A stretch of 64,000 nt of DNA from Takakia lepidozioides (lineage: Eukaryota; Streptophyta; Takakiopsida; Takakiales; Takakiaceae). The stretch lies in the NCBI GenBank assembly GCA_030704615.1, contig CM060731.1, positions 16,120,001 through 16,184,000 of the forward strand. The letters are read 5' to 3'. Position 1 is the stretch's first letter. Each line of letters starts with the position of its first letter. This document shows positions 22,444 to 35,287 of this stretch, piece after piece. Made by a program: the position numbers and the translations under genes. Below the pieces are notes generated by a model, which had not been told where the DNA came from, made no database searches, and saw nothing but the letters and a program-made list of their open reading frames with translations.

Positions 22444-25400
22444 ATGCAGTTAGGGGCGCTGTCCAACACAGCAGCGGGTACTAAGTTGTGGTCAGGTCAG
22501 CGGGAAGGCAGCGGCAGCAGCAGCAACAGCGGTAAAAAAGTGCTAACTGCTGCATGGGGGCGGCAGAAAAGATTTAGACACTTGGGCGCACGTTTTTCTT
22601 CGGGGTTTTCGGGCTCGGGATGGGAGTTGAAACGGGTTTGGGCGCATGGAGGCCCCACCCTCATAAGCGTTTTTCTTCTTGTATCCGAGAACAATCTGCT
22701 GGTCTCTCTCTTTAATAATCTTCCTGAGCACTGCTTTCTTTTTTCAAGATTTTCACAAGTCTTACAGTCCTCAATACCGTATAACTTCAGATGGGATGTT
22801 TCGCAATTCAGCTCAGGGAAAGGCATGCAAGCTTTCAATGCTGGTTGCCTTTATCCAGGCAACCGCATGGTCTCTTCTGAGCTCTGTGGACTCTGGCTTG
22901 AAGCCAAGGATCCCTCCTCCTGCCAATTGCACCAACCTCACTGCTCACCATCTTTTTATTCGCCCCCAAAGTCATCACATTGTAACATTTTCTCTGATGT
23001 GGTCGCGTCCCCTGGTTTCCGAAGATCCAGACTCTTCGTGTAGGCTTCGATCGGCCTGTTTCCTCTTTCCGTCAGTTTAGACTTCATGTCTTTCCTCTGC
23101 AAGCTCTGCCTTCAAGTGAACCTTGCACAATCGGTGTGCCGGGTTTGGGATCTGGAAATTCTGCGTAGGATTGATCCCGTACTTCGCTTGGGTCAGGCTG
23201 TGCAGACACACTCGTGCTGCTGAATGGGTCCAAGTCGTCAGAGAACAAGGTCACCTTGCGAATGGTCTGGGGTTCAAAACCACATAGGTGTGAGTTGGAT
23301 ATCGTCGGAGGGTCATGGGATCAACCGGTCACCTATTGCGTCAGTACCTTGGGGGTTTTGGAGTTCTTGGGGGAAATGTTGGGGTTCCAAATGGAAGGGA
23401 GGGAGTGCTCACTGAGTGACACATTTCCAGGAGTCGCCCTTTTTCTTTATCTGAGGGTCTAGACAATTCTGCGAATGAAGGCCAGCTGCAAGTCGATCGA
23501 CTTTCCTCACTGGATTGTTTCTGATTCACTTGGCTTTATTGTGGAAAAGGCTGTTGAGCACTTTACAGGGGGAACAAAATCTTATGGCCAATGTTTGGGT
23601 TCCAAGTATGGCCAGGTTTCCTGGGCATTAAACTCTAAATCCAGCACTCAAGTAGTTGCGCATTGTTTCTCAGTAGATGGGGGGTGTCGCTATCATGAGC
23701 ATTCCGCTCATGCATCCTTCTGGCGTATTCAGTGATGCTTAACGTCTTTATTTGGCCAGTGGGTCTGTCATCATTTGCTACTTTCAAAGACTTTGAAGGT
23801 GTCTTGGGCAATTCATCATACGTTTGCGTAGAAATACATGCCTGTTGCACCACTTCTTGATATCTTTGTGAAGACAGGCCTGTGAAGGGGACTTCAAATA
23901 AATGTGTGTACTTGGGTAGCTAGCCTTGTCCAACTGCCATATTAATTCTTGCACAGCAGCTGCATCTGCAGTATATTTATTGAGGTAACAGGATTTGCTT
24001 TTTCTGTGCTACATGCATTCAAATACTTCAGAGTTTCTTAGGAATCAAATTGTTTGGTGGATATGTCTGATAGATGGTGAAGTGGAAGAAATGGTGACGC
24101 CCAAAAATTCCATATCTTGGTCCCGAGGATCAGTTCTGCCTGCTGTAGGAGTTGCATGCCTGGGGGCTATTCTATTTGGCTATCATCTTGGGTATGTGAA
24201 TCTCTGACCGTTTTTGTGAGTTGGGTAGCAAAAGTGGCATCTGATTTGGTCCTGCATTACTTCCTATTCCTACCCCATAGCAAGGATAGATCCCAAAGTT
24301 AGCTTTGTCACATGTCTTTGGACAGTATTGAGGATGAAGAAGTCCTCACTGAGATGGATTTCTTACTTTTGGCATGCAGAGTGGTGAATGGGGCACTCGA
24401 ACACATTGCTTTAGAGCTGGGTTTTGCTGGAAGTCCTGTTCTTCAAGGTACCCAACACCAGTCTGTGGCCTTCTGCCTCTTTGTAAGTTCAATTTGAGAT
24501 CCAACCATGAGTCTTTCTCATGCCACTACAGGATTCCTGTAGCATCAAATACCCATGAGCAACCTCGACCATTTTGAATCCTCGCCTCAACATGGTTATC
24601 CTTCAGGACGTCCACCAGCATGTACCCAAACTCGTCATCCCCAACGTACACAAACACCAATAAAAACAGGGAGGGGCCTGCTGTAAAACTTGTGGGGCAT
24701 GTATCCCTGTCGTGTCAGATTTTCAACCTACAACCAGGCCGGCTCAGGAAATCCCACCAGACACATATCACTCTGAGCTCTATTTACAGCAAATGAGTAC
24801 ATAGTCTTACCAACTACCCATACTAACTATCCCTTGCACGTTTTATAGAGGGAGGCTGGTGGAGCAACATCTGTGGGAACACATCTAAAATGTATCCTTT
24901 GCACGTGTTGCTTCACCTGTTGCAGGCTGGCCAAGCAACACTACATTACAAGAGTATGGCACAGTGTGTTTGCTCTTCAATGCACCTTGACAATTGGTGC
25001 ACTGTGTGTAGGATGGGTGGTGAGTTCATTATTGGCTGGCGCAACAGTGGGGTCGTTCACAGGGGGTTCTTTGGCGGACAAAATAGGCTGCCGCCGCACC
25101 TTTCAGCTGAATGCCCTTCCTCTTATTGTTGGCACCCTTGTCAGGTTTGTTGCACCTGGAATCTTCTCTGAAAGGCTGTATCCAAATGACATCCACCCAA
25201 TCTCAAGATATTGCCCCAAAGTTGGAAATCTTGGTCACATCTATATTGCCCCTCTTGACATGATAAGCTTGGTTCTGTGTAGGCCTCCAATGTTTCCCAA
25301 CAGATTCTCAACGTCTCAAGAGAGGCTACCTTCGCTCCATGGTTGTAGTGGAGGTTGCTCCTCACAGCCACGTTGAAAAATTTGAGTAGAGACATTTGTT

Positions 25401-28400
25401 GATGTGTGTTTCCTCTGGCAAACTGCTTGCAAGGTTTGTGACCAAAGGATGAAAATGTGGTATGCTTGGTTGGCGCAGTGCAACATCAAGTGGTTTCGAG
25501 AGTATGATAATAGGACGGATCTTGGCGGGGATCGGTATTGGAATTTCATCTGGCGTAGTGCCCCTGTACATATCAGAGGTAAGGCTTTGTTCTCGTCTCC
25601 TCCCCAACTTTCACTACTGTCTACGAGAGCAGTGTTACAAAATGGTTTTGTTGCATGGTTTAACCTCTATCATAGAGCCATACACAGTCAGTAACTTTAT
25701 GCTTGAGATCAATGCTGCTCAGTAATCCCTGAGCTTTTTAAGTAGTTAACCACATCATAGTAAATTATGAAGAGAACCATGTGACACCCTATGGTACCTT
25801 GCAAAGTTGCTTGGGATATTTGTTGCTGCACTTCATATCCATGACATTGGAGCACAAGGCTGAGAAAGGGAGCACTGGGGTGGCAATGGCAGGTGTCTCC
25901 TACAGAGATCCGTGGTACACTGGGAACAGCGAACCAACTTTCCATCTGTGTGGGCATTCTGATGGCTCTTATTGTGGGGCTTCCCCTGAGTGGCAACCCT
26001 GCCTGGTACTGACTGGACACTGATTTGTTTGTGGACAGATGAAATATTCGAAGAACGTGTGCAGCATGATTTCTTTCTGTATTCTAGTCTTTCTTGTCTT
26101 GAAGGTGAAGGGTTTCTTTAGGCCTTCCAGTCATATAGAGGCAGTTGACATTTGGTCCAGTTAGTTGGAAGGCATAGTATCTGTAATGGGCATTTGTGGT
26201 GGCCAAAATGGTCCTTTGAGTGAGTGCAAGGTAGACAATACTGGTGCTGGGTAAATGGTTGGTACATTGTTTCGCAAATTGAACATGTATTCAATCAAAG
26301 TTAATTGGATGCCACTGTGAGACGTTGCCTTGTATGGAAATGGACGTCAGATTCTTTCTTTGGGGTGATAAAACAGGTGGCGTAGCATGTTTGCATTGGC
26401 TGCAGTGCCAGCTGTCCTCCTTTGTTTGGGCATGGCATACACTCCAGAAAGCCCACGTTGGCTATGCAAGGTTAACTTCCATCCATATAAAATGCATCTT
26501 GATTGTCTGTATCTTGCTGTTTTTGCAACAGGGTGACTATGCAGAGTTGGAATGTTGAACAACTCCAAACAGAGAATTGAGTCTAGAACAACAATTGTTG
26601 TGTAATGTAACTAGCACAACAAATGATTCAACGGAATGATGCTGGAGTGTGCAGCAAGGGAGGATAGCAGAGGCAGAGACAGCGGCAAGACAACTGTGGG
26701 GCAAGGCGAAGTTTGAGGTGGCCTTGGCAGATCTTAAGGCTAGCAGCTCTGACTCTGTCGAAGAGGATGCAAATTGGAGGGACCTTTTCAGCAAGCGCTA
26801 TTGGAAAGGTATCAAGACGGTGTCGGTGTATTCTGTTTGGATTTTACTACAGCAAAACTGTCTGCTGCAATGCACCAAGAAGGAATCCTACAATTCACTT
26901 TTAGAATTGCTAACGTGGACAGACGGAGGGTGGGCACCTTGGTCTTAAGGAAATTTATGCTACATTTACAAGTGCCTTCTATCCTAGACTAAGGATATAT
27001 GGTCTGGGGGTTGCTGGGTCTTGGACTTGGGGATGTGCCCTGCAGCTGTATGCATCAGTTCAGAAACAGTACGAACATAAACATCGAGAACAGTTGACCC
27101 CTGATGTCTTGTTTTGTGTGACAGTGGTAAGTGTGGGGACAACACTGTTTCTTTTCCAGCAGTTTGCTGGTATCAATGCCGTGGTGTACTTCTCCACCAA
27201 TGTGTTTCATGCAGCGGGCATTGCTTCGGATATTGCAGCTAGTGCCCTCGTTGGGGTTGCCAATGTTGTTGGTATTCTATCTCTCTACCTAATTTTGGGG
27301 CTTCCACAGCTATGACTAAATACGTTAAATGAGAATGTTCACACCCTTCAAGATGTTGGTGCAACCCCCAATTACTAAATCCCACAAGCAACCTAGAAAT
27401 TTTTGTCAAGATATTCAGGTGGAATCAGCATGATACTTGGCCACAATATAAAATAACCAAAGAAAAGCCAGCACATTAATCAAAATAGCCGTGTGTTGGT
27501 GATTAGAAGTTATTCACTTGATGAGTGGATCATAACTTCGAGAAGGGAAGGATAGCTCCTTACTTATGCTTTTTCTTATTACAGTAAAGGAACTGTCTCC
27601 GAATTCTCCTAGTTACTGATCAACCATTGTCTAGCTAACTTCACTACTCAAAATAGCTAAAGGGTCCCATATATAGAGACACTTCTGGCAAGTAAATATT
27701 CCTGGTACTAAGCTGCAGTTTTTTCTGACGACGTTTGGTTTTCCCTGTTACAGTCAATTTCTTTCTCCTGGAATGTAAGAAAATCATTTGAGTGTCCGCT
27801 GTGGGGCATTGCTAAGTTCACGCAGGAAAATCCTTGTCCCAGGGATACAAATAATGTCTTGGCAATCTCATTGTAAAGCTGGTTGTTTGGCGATGGTGGT
27901 TGATGTGGGACAGGCACAGTGGTGGCATCATCACTAATGGACAAGCAGGGACGCAAGAAACTCCTCATTACCAGCTTCTATGGAATGGTATGGCCTACAT
28001 GAATCACACCAGCGTTTGAGTTTGCTATTGAGTTAGCAATACAATTTTCCTGCTCCATTTTTCTGCCCGTCTTCATGATTGATGGAGTCAGAGCTGCATG
28101 TTCATCTCTATGGGAAGTGCTGATGGTTAACCTACTAAAATTGAATGCTGTAATCAGCTGTCATCGATTTAACTAGTGGGAAAGGGATAATGCAGGCAGT
28201 TTCGATGCTGGTGCTGTCACTGGCTCTTTCATGGCGGGCTTTAGAGGCTTTCTCAGGCATCTTGGCAGTGCTCGGAACTGTCTCGTAAGTTTTTGTCAAG
28301 GTTCCTGTTCAAAGTCTTGGCTTAGCATGTTTACGCAATAGCAAAAGTGGTCACTGATAGGTCACTGATACAGTGGACAAGTCTACTAACAGGCAGCTAG

Positions 28401-29799
28401 TCAGATGAGTCTGATTCGGGCCAGTATATGTAGGCCAACTGGGATGCCAATTTTCACTGCTTTGCCAGCCGGTACATGCAGCTAGTCTGTGATTGCATAG
28501 GCATGGGGGAAAAATGGCAAAGCCTTTGGCTTGGCTGGTATGTGAAGGGCTTGACATGGTCAAGTGTATTGAAGCTTTGCTGGAACTCAGTGCTGTTATC
28601 ATGTGAAGGAGAAAAGATGATTTGAGCCTGCAGAGTCAAGTTCAGTTTTCCGTCTAGTGTCTTGGATTAACGTTGGGAGGTCCCTGGGATGTCTTACGTG
28701 ACCTGCCAAAAGAAACTAGAGCGTTAAATTATCAAGTAAATGAGTCAGCACTTTTGAAAGGGGGAGAATTGAAGCCACTGATGGAATGAATTAGGTGATC
28801 ATGCTGCCTTGCGACATGCTTTGCGAATGACATTAGTTTCCTACTGGCAAGTCAACATCTAGCTCATTTTGTTGCTCCTTCAGATTTGACATACTGACAA
28901 ACAAGACAAACAAGTCCTACGCTTTGGACTTGCCAGCTCAGCAGTGCTGCTTTATAGCTAGTTTGCCTAGTTTGCAGGGCTGAATGGATGCTGGGTGCAT
29001 GACATTTGTAATTTAACATTTTGCAATGTAACAGAACTCATGAGCATCCCCTCAACCTGCCACCAAGTGTATAATCATTCTGGATACAATGTTTGCCTTG
29101 CTAGCCACCATAGAAGTACAGCTCATACATGCTACTTTCATTCGGAGTTATTGCTTAACCTAATTGACCTGTAAGCAGGCAGTGGAAAAACTTTTGTAGA
29201 AACTTGAATTATTTCAGATGAAATTGGTTAGAATACAGGTTCATGAGCTGATGGGTGTTGATCATGTGGTACAGATATGTGCTGGCATTTTCTCTTGGTG
29301 CTGGGCCAGTACCAGCTCTTTTGTTGCCTGAGATTTTTCCCTCTCGAATTCGCGCCAAGGCCATTGCTCTCTCTCTTGGAGTACACTGGGTACTTTCTCA
29401 ACAAATGCCATATGTGTATTTTGCAGTGATTATACAATTCATTGCTGGGGCCTTCAGAGTAAGAATTTTGCGGCTTGGTCAGTCTAGTGCTGTCACTGAG
29501 CCAACGTCCTCAGCCATGGGTTTTACCTGTATGGACCTTAGGAACAGGGATAAATGATAATGGGTATGTGTTGCATATTGCACTACGTTGTTAACAGGGT
29601 GGGGTGGTGCTTGCAGGTTTGCAACTTTGTGATAGGACTGTTCTTTCTAAGTGTAGTCAAGAAGTTTGGAGTGAGCACAGTGTACCTGGGGTTTGCTGTT
29701 GTAAGTACATATGCAGCATACTATGTCTCCAAGAATGTGGTGGAAACCAAAGGCCGTTCGTTGGAAGATATTGAGCAGGAGCTCAGCCCTGCCATATAG
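22444..29799 (+). CDS. pGlcT: Plastidic glucose transporter (MFS sugar porter)
   Basis: The protein belongs to the sugar-porter family and most resembles pGlcT/GLT1 of the chloroplast inner envelope, which exports glucose from starch breakdown. Twelve exons chain in phase: 24074-24191, 24380-24447, 25012-25144, 25479-25578, 25893-26005, 26377-26470, 26655-26808, 27125-27271, 27914-27987, 28196-28284, 29275-29389 and 29617-29799 (TAG). Together they give about 460 residues. Visible signatures are VGVACLGAILFGYHLG (helix 1), SLADKIGCRR, GRILAGIGIGISSGVVPLYI, SPTEIRGTLG, PESPRWL, FQQFAGINAVVY, MDKQGRKKLL, PEIFPSRIRAKA and ETKGRSLEDIE. The usual DRxGRR reads DKIGCRR. The N-terminus is uncertain: an ATG at 22444 starts a Ser/Arg/Lys-rich, acid-poor stretch resembling a transit peptide, with one phase-compatible donor at 22531-22533. 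A further small exon may be missing. Family assignment is firm; the 5' end is not. Confidence 0.92.
23225..23355 (+). mobile_element. SINE-like repeat, family B, copy 1
   Basis: The segment contains a tRNA-like anticodon/T-arm region (GGTCACCTTGCGAATGG, then the B box GGTTCAAAACC). CACATAGGTGTGAGTTGGATATC follows, and the copy at 38400-38545 shares this from the B box onward. It lies upstream of 24074, in what would be the first intron of the glucose transporter. Confidence 0.5.
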
Positions 29800-30140
29800 T
29801 AGCATCTGTGAAAAGCATGCAAGGCCTTGCAAGGTTTTCCCAAATCAGTACACGCCGAGGGTCATTGATTAGCCATCTCCAATGGTCATGTTCCTGCCAT
29901 TACAACGAGGGAGTCTGCGTACGTAATTGGAACAGCATATTTTCAGTTGTACGCTAGATTGTATGATAAGAACAGCTTGGACGTCTTGAAATTGGGTTGA
30001 TTGGATGGAAAGAATATCCCGATGTTCCAGGTTTTGAAGGCATGACTCGGCAGGAGACACATGGTCATGATTGAAGATGGCATGCACTATGGCTGCCAAT
30101 ATTTTCAAGCGAGAGTAGAATGTTCAAGAGCTGTTGACAA

Positions 30141-30301
30141 GCAAGTTGTAGTCCAGTGGTAATGGGCACACACCACCTCGGAAGTGGTTGTGGGTTCAAT
30201 CGACCAATTGCTGTCACAAAGGTGTCCACCTTCCAGCCAGAAGGCAGTAGCCTTGAGGGTAAAGAGACACCATAATTTACGCTTCCTTGGGGAGGCGTCA
30301 T
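30141..30301 (+). mobile_element. tRNA-derived SINE, family A, copy 2
   Basis: This is the best-preserved copy: A box TAGTCCAGTGGTAATGG, an anticodon-like arm CCAC-CTCGGAA-GTGG with T at position 33, and GGGTTCAAT at the B box. The body is GGTGTCCACCTT...GGCAGTAGCC...AATTTACGCTTCCTT, ending in GGAGGCGTCAT followed by (TA)n. It lies about 340 bp after the glucose transporter stop codon, possibly in the transcript's 3' region. Confidence 0.85.
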
Positions 30302-32036
30302 CTATATATATATCCAAGAGCTGTAGCTCCTCATTTTGGATGCAGGCCCCTTGGCAACCATAGAATTGCACGACTGTCTAGCAAAGTCTTATTTTTATGG
30401 GTTGTTGAGGGCGAGAAGGGTTTTTTGGGAGACTTTTCTGGAGCCACTTGTATACTGCGATACAAATACTCCTGGTGTTATTTAGAATGTGAGCTGGTTT
30501 TTAGGGGAGTGTTTTTCTTGACATCAGGCTGGTGTGGTAGAGAAACAACTTCAGGCTTGGAGTTAGAGCAGAAGTGTGGGGCCCTGTAAATACTTGCAGT
30601 GTCCTTGCATCTCTTGAATTGCAAGTACATGAGTCGATTTTGGACGGTGTTCACTAATCATCCCTCTTTTGACCTTGTGTTGAGGAGTCAGAGGTGGCCT
30701 TGCCAGATGAGTTGCTTCCTTGTTTTGATGCTCTGGCTTATGTTGGAGTGGTCAGCTGATCAGCTGGGAGCACTATTGGTCCATGGTTCTAGATTGTTAG
30801 GTCAATACATGTAATACTCCTGCTGGAAGAACTGATATTCAAACTCATGGACATGTATGTGACTCCACTGAAAGGTAAAAGCAGAGTCCAGATTGCATAA
30901 CGTCATCACTTCTCTCTGACCACAATGCTTCCTGCAACTTCCTCTTTGCAGTTTCAATCCCCCATTAGATGAAGTCTGTGTATTAAAGTTGGTGGTTAAG
31001 TGTGCCTCAGCACCAGAAATCTCTACCATCAACCTAAACCAAGGAAGAATTTGCTGAAGATGGGCATTAAAACACCTTTAATTAGGTGAGGGGTGTAGTG
31101 CCATTACAGTGCACCTTGGCAGGCTGGGTCCACATAACAAGGTGCTTCTGCTGTTTATGCACCAGTTTACTAAAACTTTCTACTTCCACCTTCTGTACCT
31201 AAATCCGCTGGACAATCCTCCGGACAACTCACAACCCTCCTAAAATCAGAAGTCAACTATCAGACTTTTAGACAGAAACAGCACAAATGAGCAGAACATG
31301 CACAATCAAAGATCGCAGGGAGTACAAAGCTGGGGAACTTTGGCCCTGGTGCAACAGCAAAACATGCAACTGCAAAATTACCAGTGTGTTTCCTGCTTTC
31401 GTCAGAGTAAGTGCTGTGGAGATAGCTCACAGCTCATTTCTCTTCCCATCATTGTAATTTATGGCCATCACAGCTACAAGGCCACGGCAAACATGGTCTT
31501 ATGAGTAAATTCTCTTCCTATCATTGGTATTACAACTTTTGTGGCTTTCTCCACAGGCGTTAATTGCAGATATGTCAAGAACCACAACAATACATCCCCT
31601 AGTGCTAGTTTATGGATAGCTTTTCCTCAGTCTCCTGGAAGAATTTGCACCAGGAACTAGGGAAACCTCCCTTACATTTGCCATTAAGCAGAATAAATAA
31701 CAAATGACAGTACTCATACAAAATGAATTTTAGATAACAAGGACACTTCAACATGTCATACAAGCCCGTGGAGCTTCCTTTTCACCACTCAGGCAATTAC
31801 AGCCAAGTAGCACCTATTAAACAATTTACAATACAATCTGGCACTAATCCCACTTGTAGCCCACTAGAGGACCCATAAAAAGAGCTCCTGGCAACTCTGC
31901 CTCATCTATTCCTCTGCGCCAGATCAAAAGTTCTGGTTAAATTGACCACATTATCCTGCTGACACATCTGGTCAAATCAACTACTGGCCGACAGTGATCC
32001 TTTAAAAGAGAAAGGTAAGATAGATGACCTTCGCAG
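30302..32036. other. Intergenic, no gene supported
   Basis: No exon chain is evident on either strand. Apart from a short LINE-tail match at 31461-31509 there are no recognisable elements. The frames at 30287-30589 and 31298-31504 lack any family features. Confidence 0.4.
31461..31509 (+). mobile_element. LINE tail remnant
   Basis: The stretch ATGGCCATCACAGCTACAAGG, then CCACGGCAAACATGGTCTTATGAGTA, matches the last 40 bp of the LINE family (GGCCACAAGGCTACGGCAAA...CTTATGAGTACA) with a small internal duplication. Nothing upstream is clearly LINE-derived, so this is a minimal 3' stub or a chance survivor. Confidence 0.5.
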
Positions 32037-33833
32037 CTAATAGCTCACGGGAGACATTTTCAATTTCTGGTCCGGAATTTGATCGCGTGAGTCTCTTCGC
32101 AAAGCATCTGGCAAGGAAGTGTAGTGGAATATTCTCTCCAGTAACACGGCATCAACGTCATATCGTTCTGCGAGAGACTTGGTGTCGACAGGCTTGTCAT
32201 GACCTTCACGTTCACTCTGGTACTCAAGGAAAAGTTGACGGACCCCCGCAACATTTAGAGTACCCGGAGCTACCACAGTTTCTTCATCTGGACCAGTCGC
32301 AGCCGAAGTGTGCCGATTCATGGGCTTTGGACGACTCAACTCTGCACTAACATGCACCTACAGAGCCAGAGAGATGTAACGACAAGGATCAAAATCTGGG
32401 CTACATCACATAGTTTACTAAATTTTCGTTTGGGTCATGCCTGTTTATATAGGGAAGCGTGGTACAACATGAGGACCGGCCCAACGCTGGTCTATCCATA
32501 GAAAGCACTTTCATGCATTTCAAAGCCTGTGAAAATTCTGACCATGTGTTCATAATACTTATCCTCCAGCATACACACATACTAAAGTGACCTGGTGTAT
32601 TCTCCCTTCAATCACGTGCTGGCAAACTGCCCCTCTCACTATCATTATGGCAGGCGCCTGTGGCGGGCCGAAATATCTGCACTCTGAAACAAAACCTTGG
32701 CCTAACCCACACATCAACCATACCTTACCTCTGTGCTCTACGCTCACCACCATTAGATCCCTCACCACACTCATCCTCAACAAATGCAAGATAGAAAGTG
32801 GGCAAGCTGTATAGGCAGACCCCCACGTCGTTTATATATCTATATTAAAGAGCCCGCCCCTGAAAGGGGGCCGTACCCGCAAGGGGAAGAGGCTCTTATG
32901 TATGCAAACTGCGGTTGGCATGGTCTCTCTCTCTCTCCCTCTTCAATCATCAAGGGAAAACTTTTAACCAGCACACCAGTCAGGGTTGGTATTGTAAGGC
33001 TGCTACCAGAGTGCAAGTCCCAGTACAGCTGACCTTGCTGAGTGCGTGGGAAACCAAGGCCGCAGCTCTATGCCAACTATGTGGAGAAGGCATTCAAGGA
33101 GGAAAGAGGCATACATCTCCCATTTCTGTTTTGTCACCAGGTCGGGTGCTGATCTTGCCCACCACCTGCTGTACCATGGCTGCATACTTTGGATCACGGC
33201 GGTCCCACTCCCCCATATTCTGACCTGGCTCTATTATCATTTCTACAAAGTCATACACCATGAAAGTCGTCTATTAGAATGGAATCATAATACCCTTCAG
33301 ATAAAGAGGCCCTTGGAGAGTTGTAAGGATACAGGACTAGTCTTATTCAACTTCTTTCTTAGGCGAATTTTCAGTCCTTTACTTTAACCACCTGACTATC
33401 TGAACCCTGAGTCACTGAGCCGACGGAGAGCGAAGATTTCTGATGTCTATTTCCCCTTCAACTTTGACAACTTCATTTTTTCCCAGATCCTCAACACATC
33501 TGGAAATTTTGTTCCAAGAGGCCTGACGACAGTACTTCAGGGCACTATAACTCACGGGGCTCTGGAGTTTGTGGCCTGATTTCAACTGATTGCCGAACGG
33601 GTGCAGGCGGGGCTGCATGCGGTCGCGATGAGGGCGGTGGGCGTACTGATGCGGTCGCTTTGCGCAATGCCTGGCCCATATCTCCTACCCTTCTCCTCCG
33701 CCTCGTCTCCTACCTCTAGCCCTTTTCCTCCCTTTGCACCTCTCACTGTTAAACGGAAATCAGCTTCTCGGTCGAAGCTCCTGCCTTCAATCTGTGCTTT
33801 CTTTACCCACCTGTGCAGGAGAAACCCCTTCAT
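32037..33833 (-). CDS. Small two-exon protein, NDUFAF4-like (tentative)
   Basis: Two minus-strand exons join in phase. Exon 1 (33833-33740) starts MKGFLLHRWVKKAQIEG and ends AGAG|GTGCAA. Exon 2 (32341-32037) follows GTGCAG and ends in TAA. The product has 132 residues. Its middle, LSRPKPMNRHTSAA, resembles the KPSVAPRHPS region of the mitochondrial complex I assembly factor NDUFAF4. The later block VRQLFLEYQ...VDTKSLAERYDVDAVLLERI resembles that family's helical segment of the form TAEKI-x-x-EY-x-L-x-x-KDV-x-x-LL. The N-terminus is basic and could be a mitochondrial presequence. If right, it would help assemble NADH dehydrogenase. Similarity is judged from memory and is modest; exon 2 is more convincing than exon 1. 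Confidence 0.45.
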
Positions 33834-35287
33834 GTCTGACCCATCCCATTTTCCCACCAATCCTTAATTTCTTCGCTGCTGCAACATGAAATGCCCATGT
33901 AAGTTGCAAAAAACGTGTAACACATGCGTGCCACCTGCGGAAGGCTGCGATCACGGAGCTCGATGCGAGTGACTCGAGCCACAGCGAGATTACAACCTTA
34001 TACTCTCCACCCTAGCCCTAGCCTTTCTTGGGTGGATGCGTCGATCCACATAAACAGGCGTCCACAACTGTGAGGTTGAAGGTTGAGCACCTGTTACCCA
34101 GAACGCTGTGTTTCGGGAGCGCTGGTGCTGTTGTGTTGACACCTGGAGAAGCTTCCATCAGAGAAACCCACATTCTTCTTTCCTCGCAAACCTACAAAGG
34201 ACTCTTTACGGCCAAAGCAGGCAGAAACAACGGTGCCACTGTGCCTACGAACTGTGCACATGAATGGCAGCCATGACTACTTCGATACAAGCAAAAACTA
34301 TCGCCAACAATCCAGATGGTGCTGATAAAACTCACCATCGGACACCACCCACCTCATGCAGATTCAAGATTTCGGTGAAGTCCCGCAAACGCAAGCCAGG
34401 TTTTCAGGAGTCACTTCCCCTGTCATACAGTCCATGACTTAAGAGCTGACTGTGGTTATAACCAGAAAATCGAATTCTCAACTCTTCATCACACGACAAC
34501 TCAAACTTATATGACTATACCCGCATGGCAATGACTAGACTTCTAGACTGTTGTAAGGAATGACGTATGAGCTCGGTTCCAGACTAGCGACTGGAAAAAA
34601 CACTAAAATGTGGCTCTCGTCCACCTCTTCGCCTCTTACATAGATGCCCTGTAGCAAGAGCCAGCACTAGCCATTGGACAAGCCTCGCAGCGTTTTCAAA
34701 CCAAAAAGCAACAAGAATGGTGGGTGCACAAAATCAAACCATGTGTATGTCCTTGTTCAGGATTTCTTGTTGAAAGTATCGCACAGAGTCATGGAGCCTT
34801 CAGGAAGAGCTCTCCTTGCAACTCTTGCTCTTTAAATTTTACTGTTTATGTCATGCAGCTTTAAGAAATTTGATTTGTAAATATGTCATGAAGATAAGTC
34901 TTCATGATTCATGGCTTCACACTATAGAGGAGAGGCTGCTATAGAGCAAGGTGGGAGGAGATGGGCCATAATAAAGAGCCGAAGAGCCATCGAGAGAGGC
35001 TTCAATCGGTTTTGTCCACCGGAGAAGATTTGGGCTTGGTACCACCATGGCCCCAACTTGTCATGCTTTGTCCGCTGAGGAAATATAGAGTGATGACAGG
35101 GCATGTTGGGGCGCTGGACAAAGCCAGGTCTGAAAGGGTGTAGTTGACAAGATTAGAACCGCCCTGAGTCAATGCGTCACAACGTCACAGCGTCACAACT
35201 CGTCAGAGTAAGCGCCGGGATAATAAAAGTGTGATTTTTTTCGAGTCTGGATCGCGTTCCTGACCTCTAGATTTTTGTGGGTCTTGT

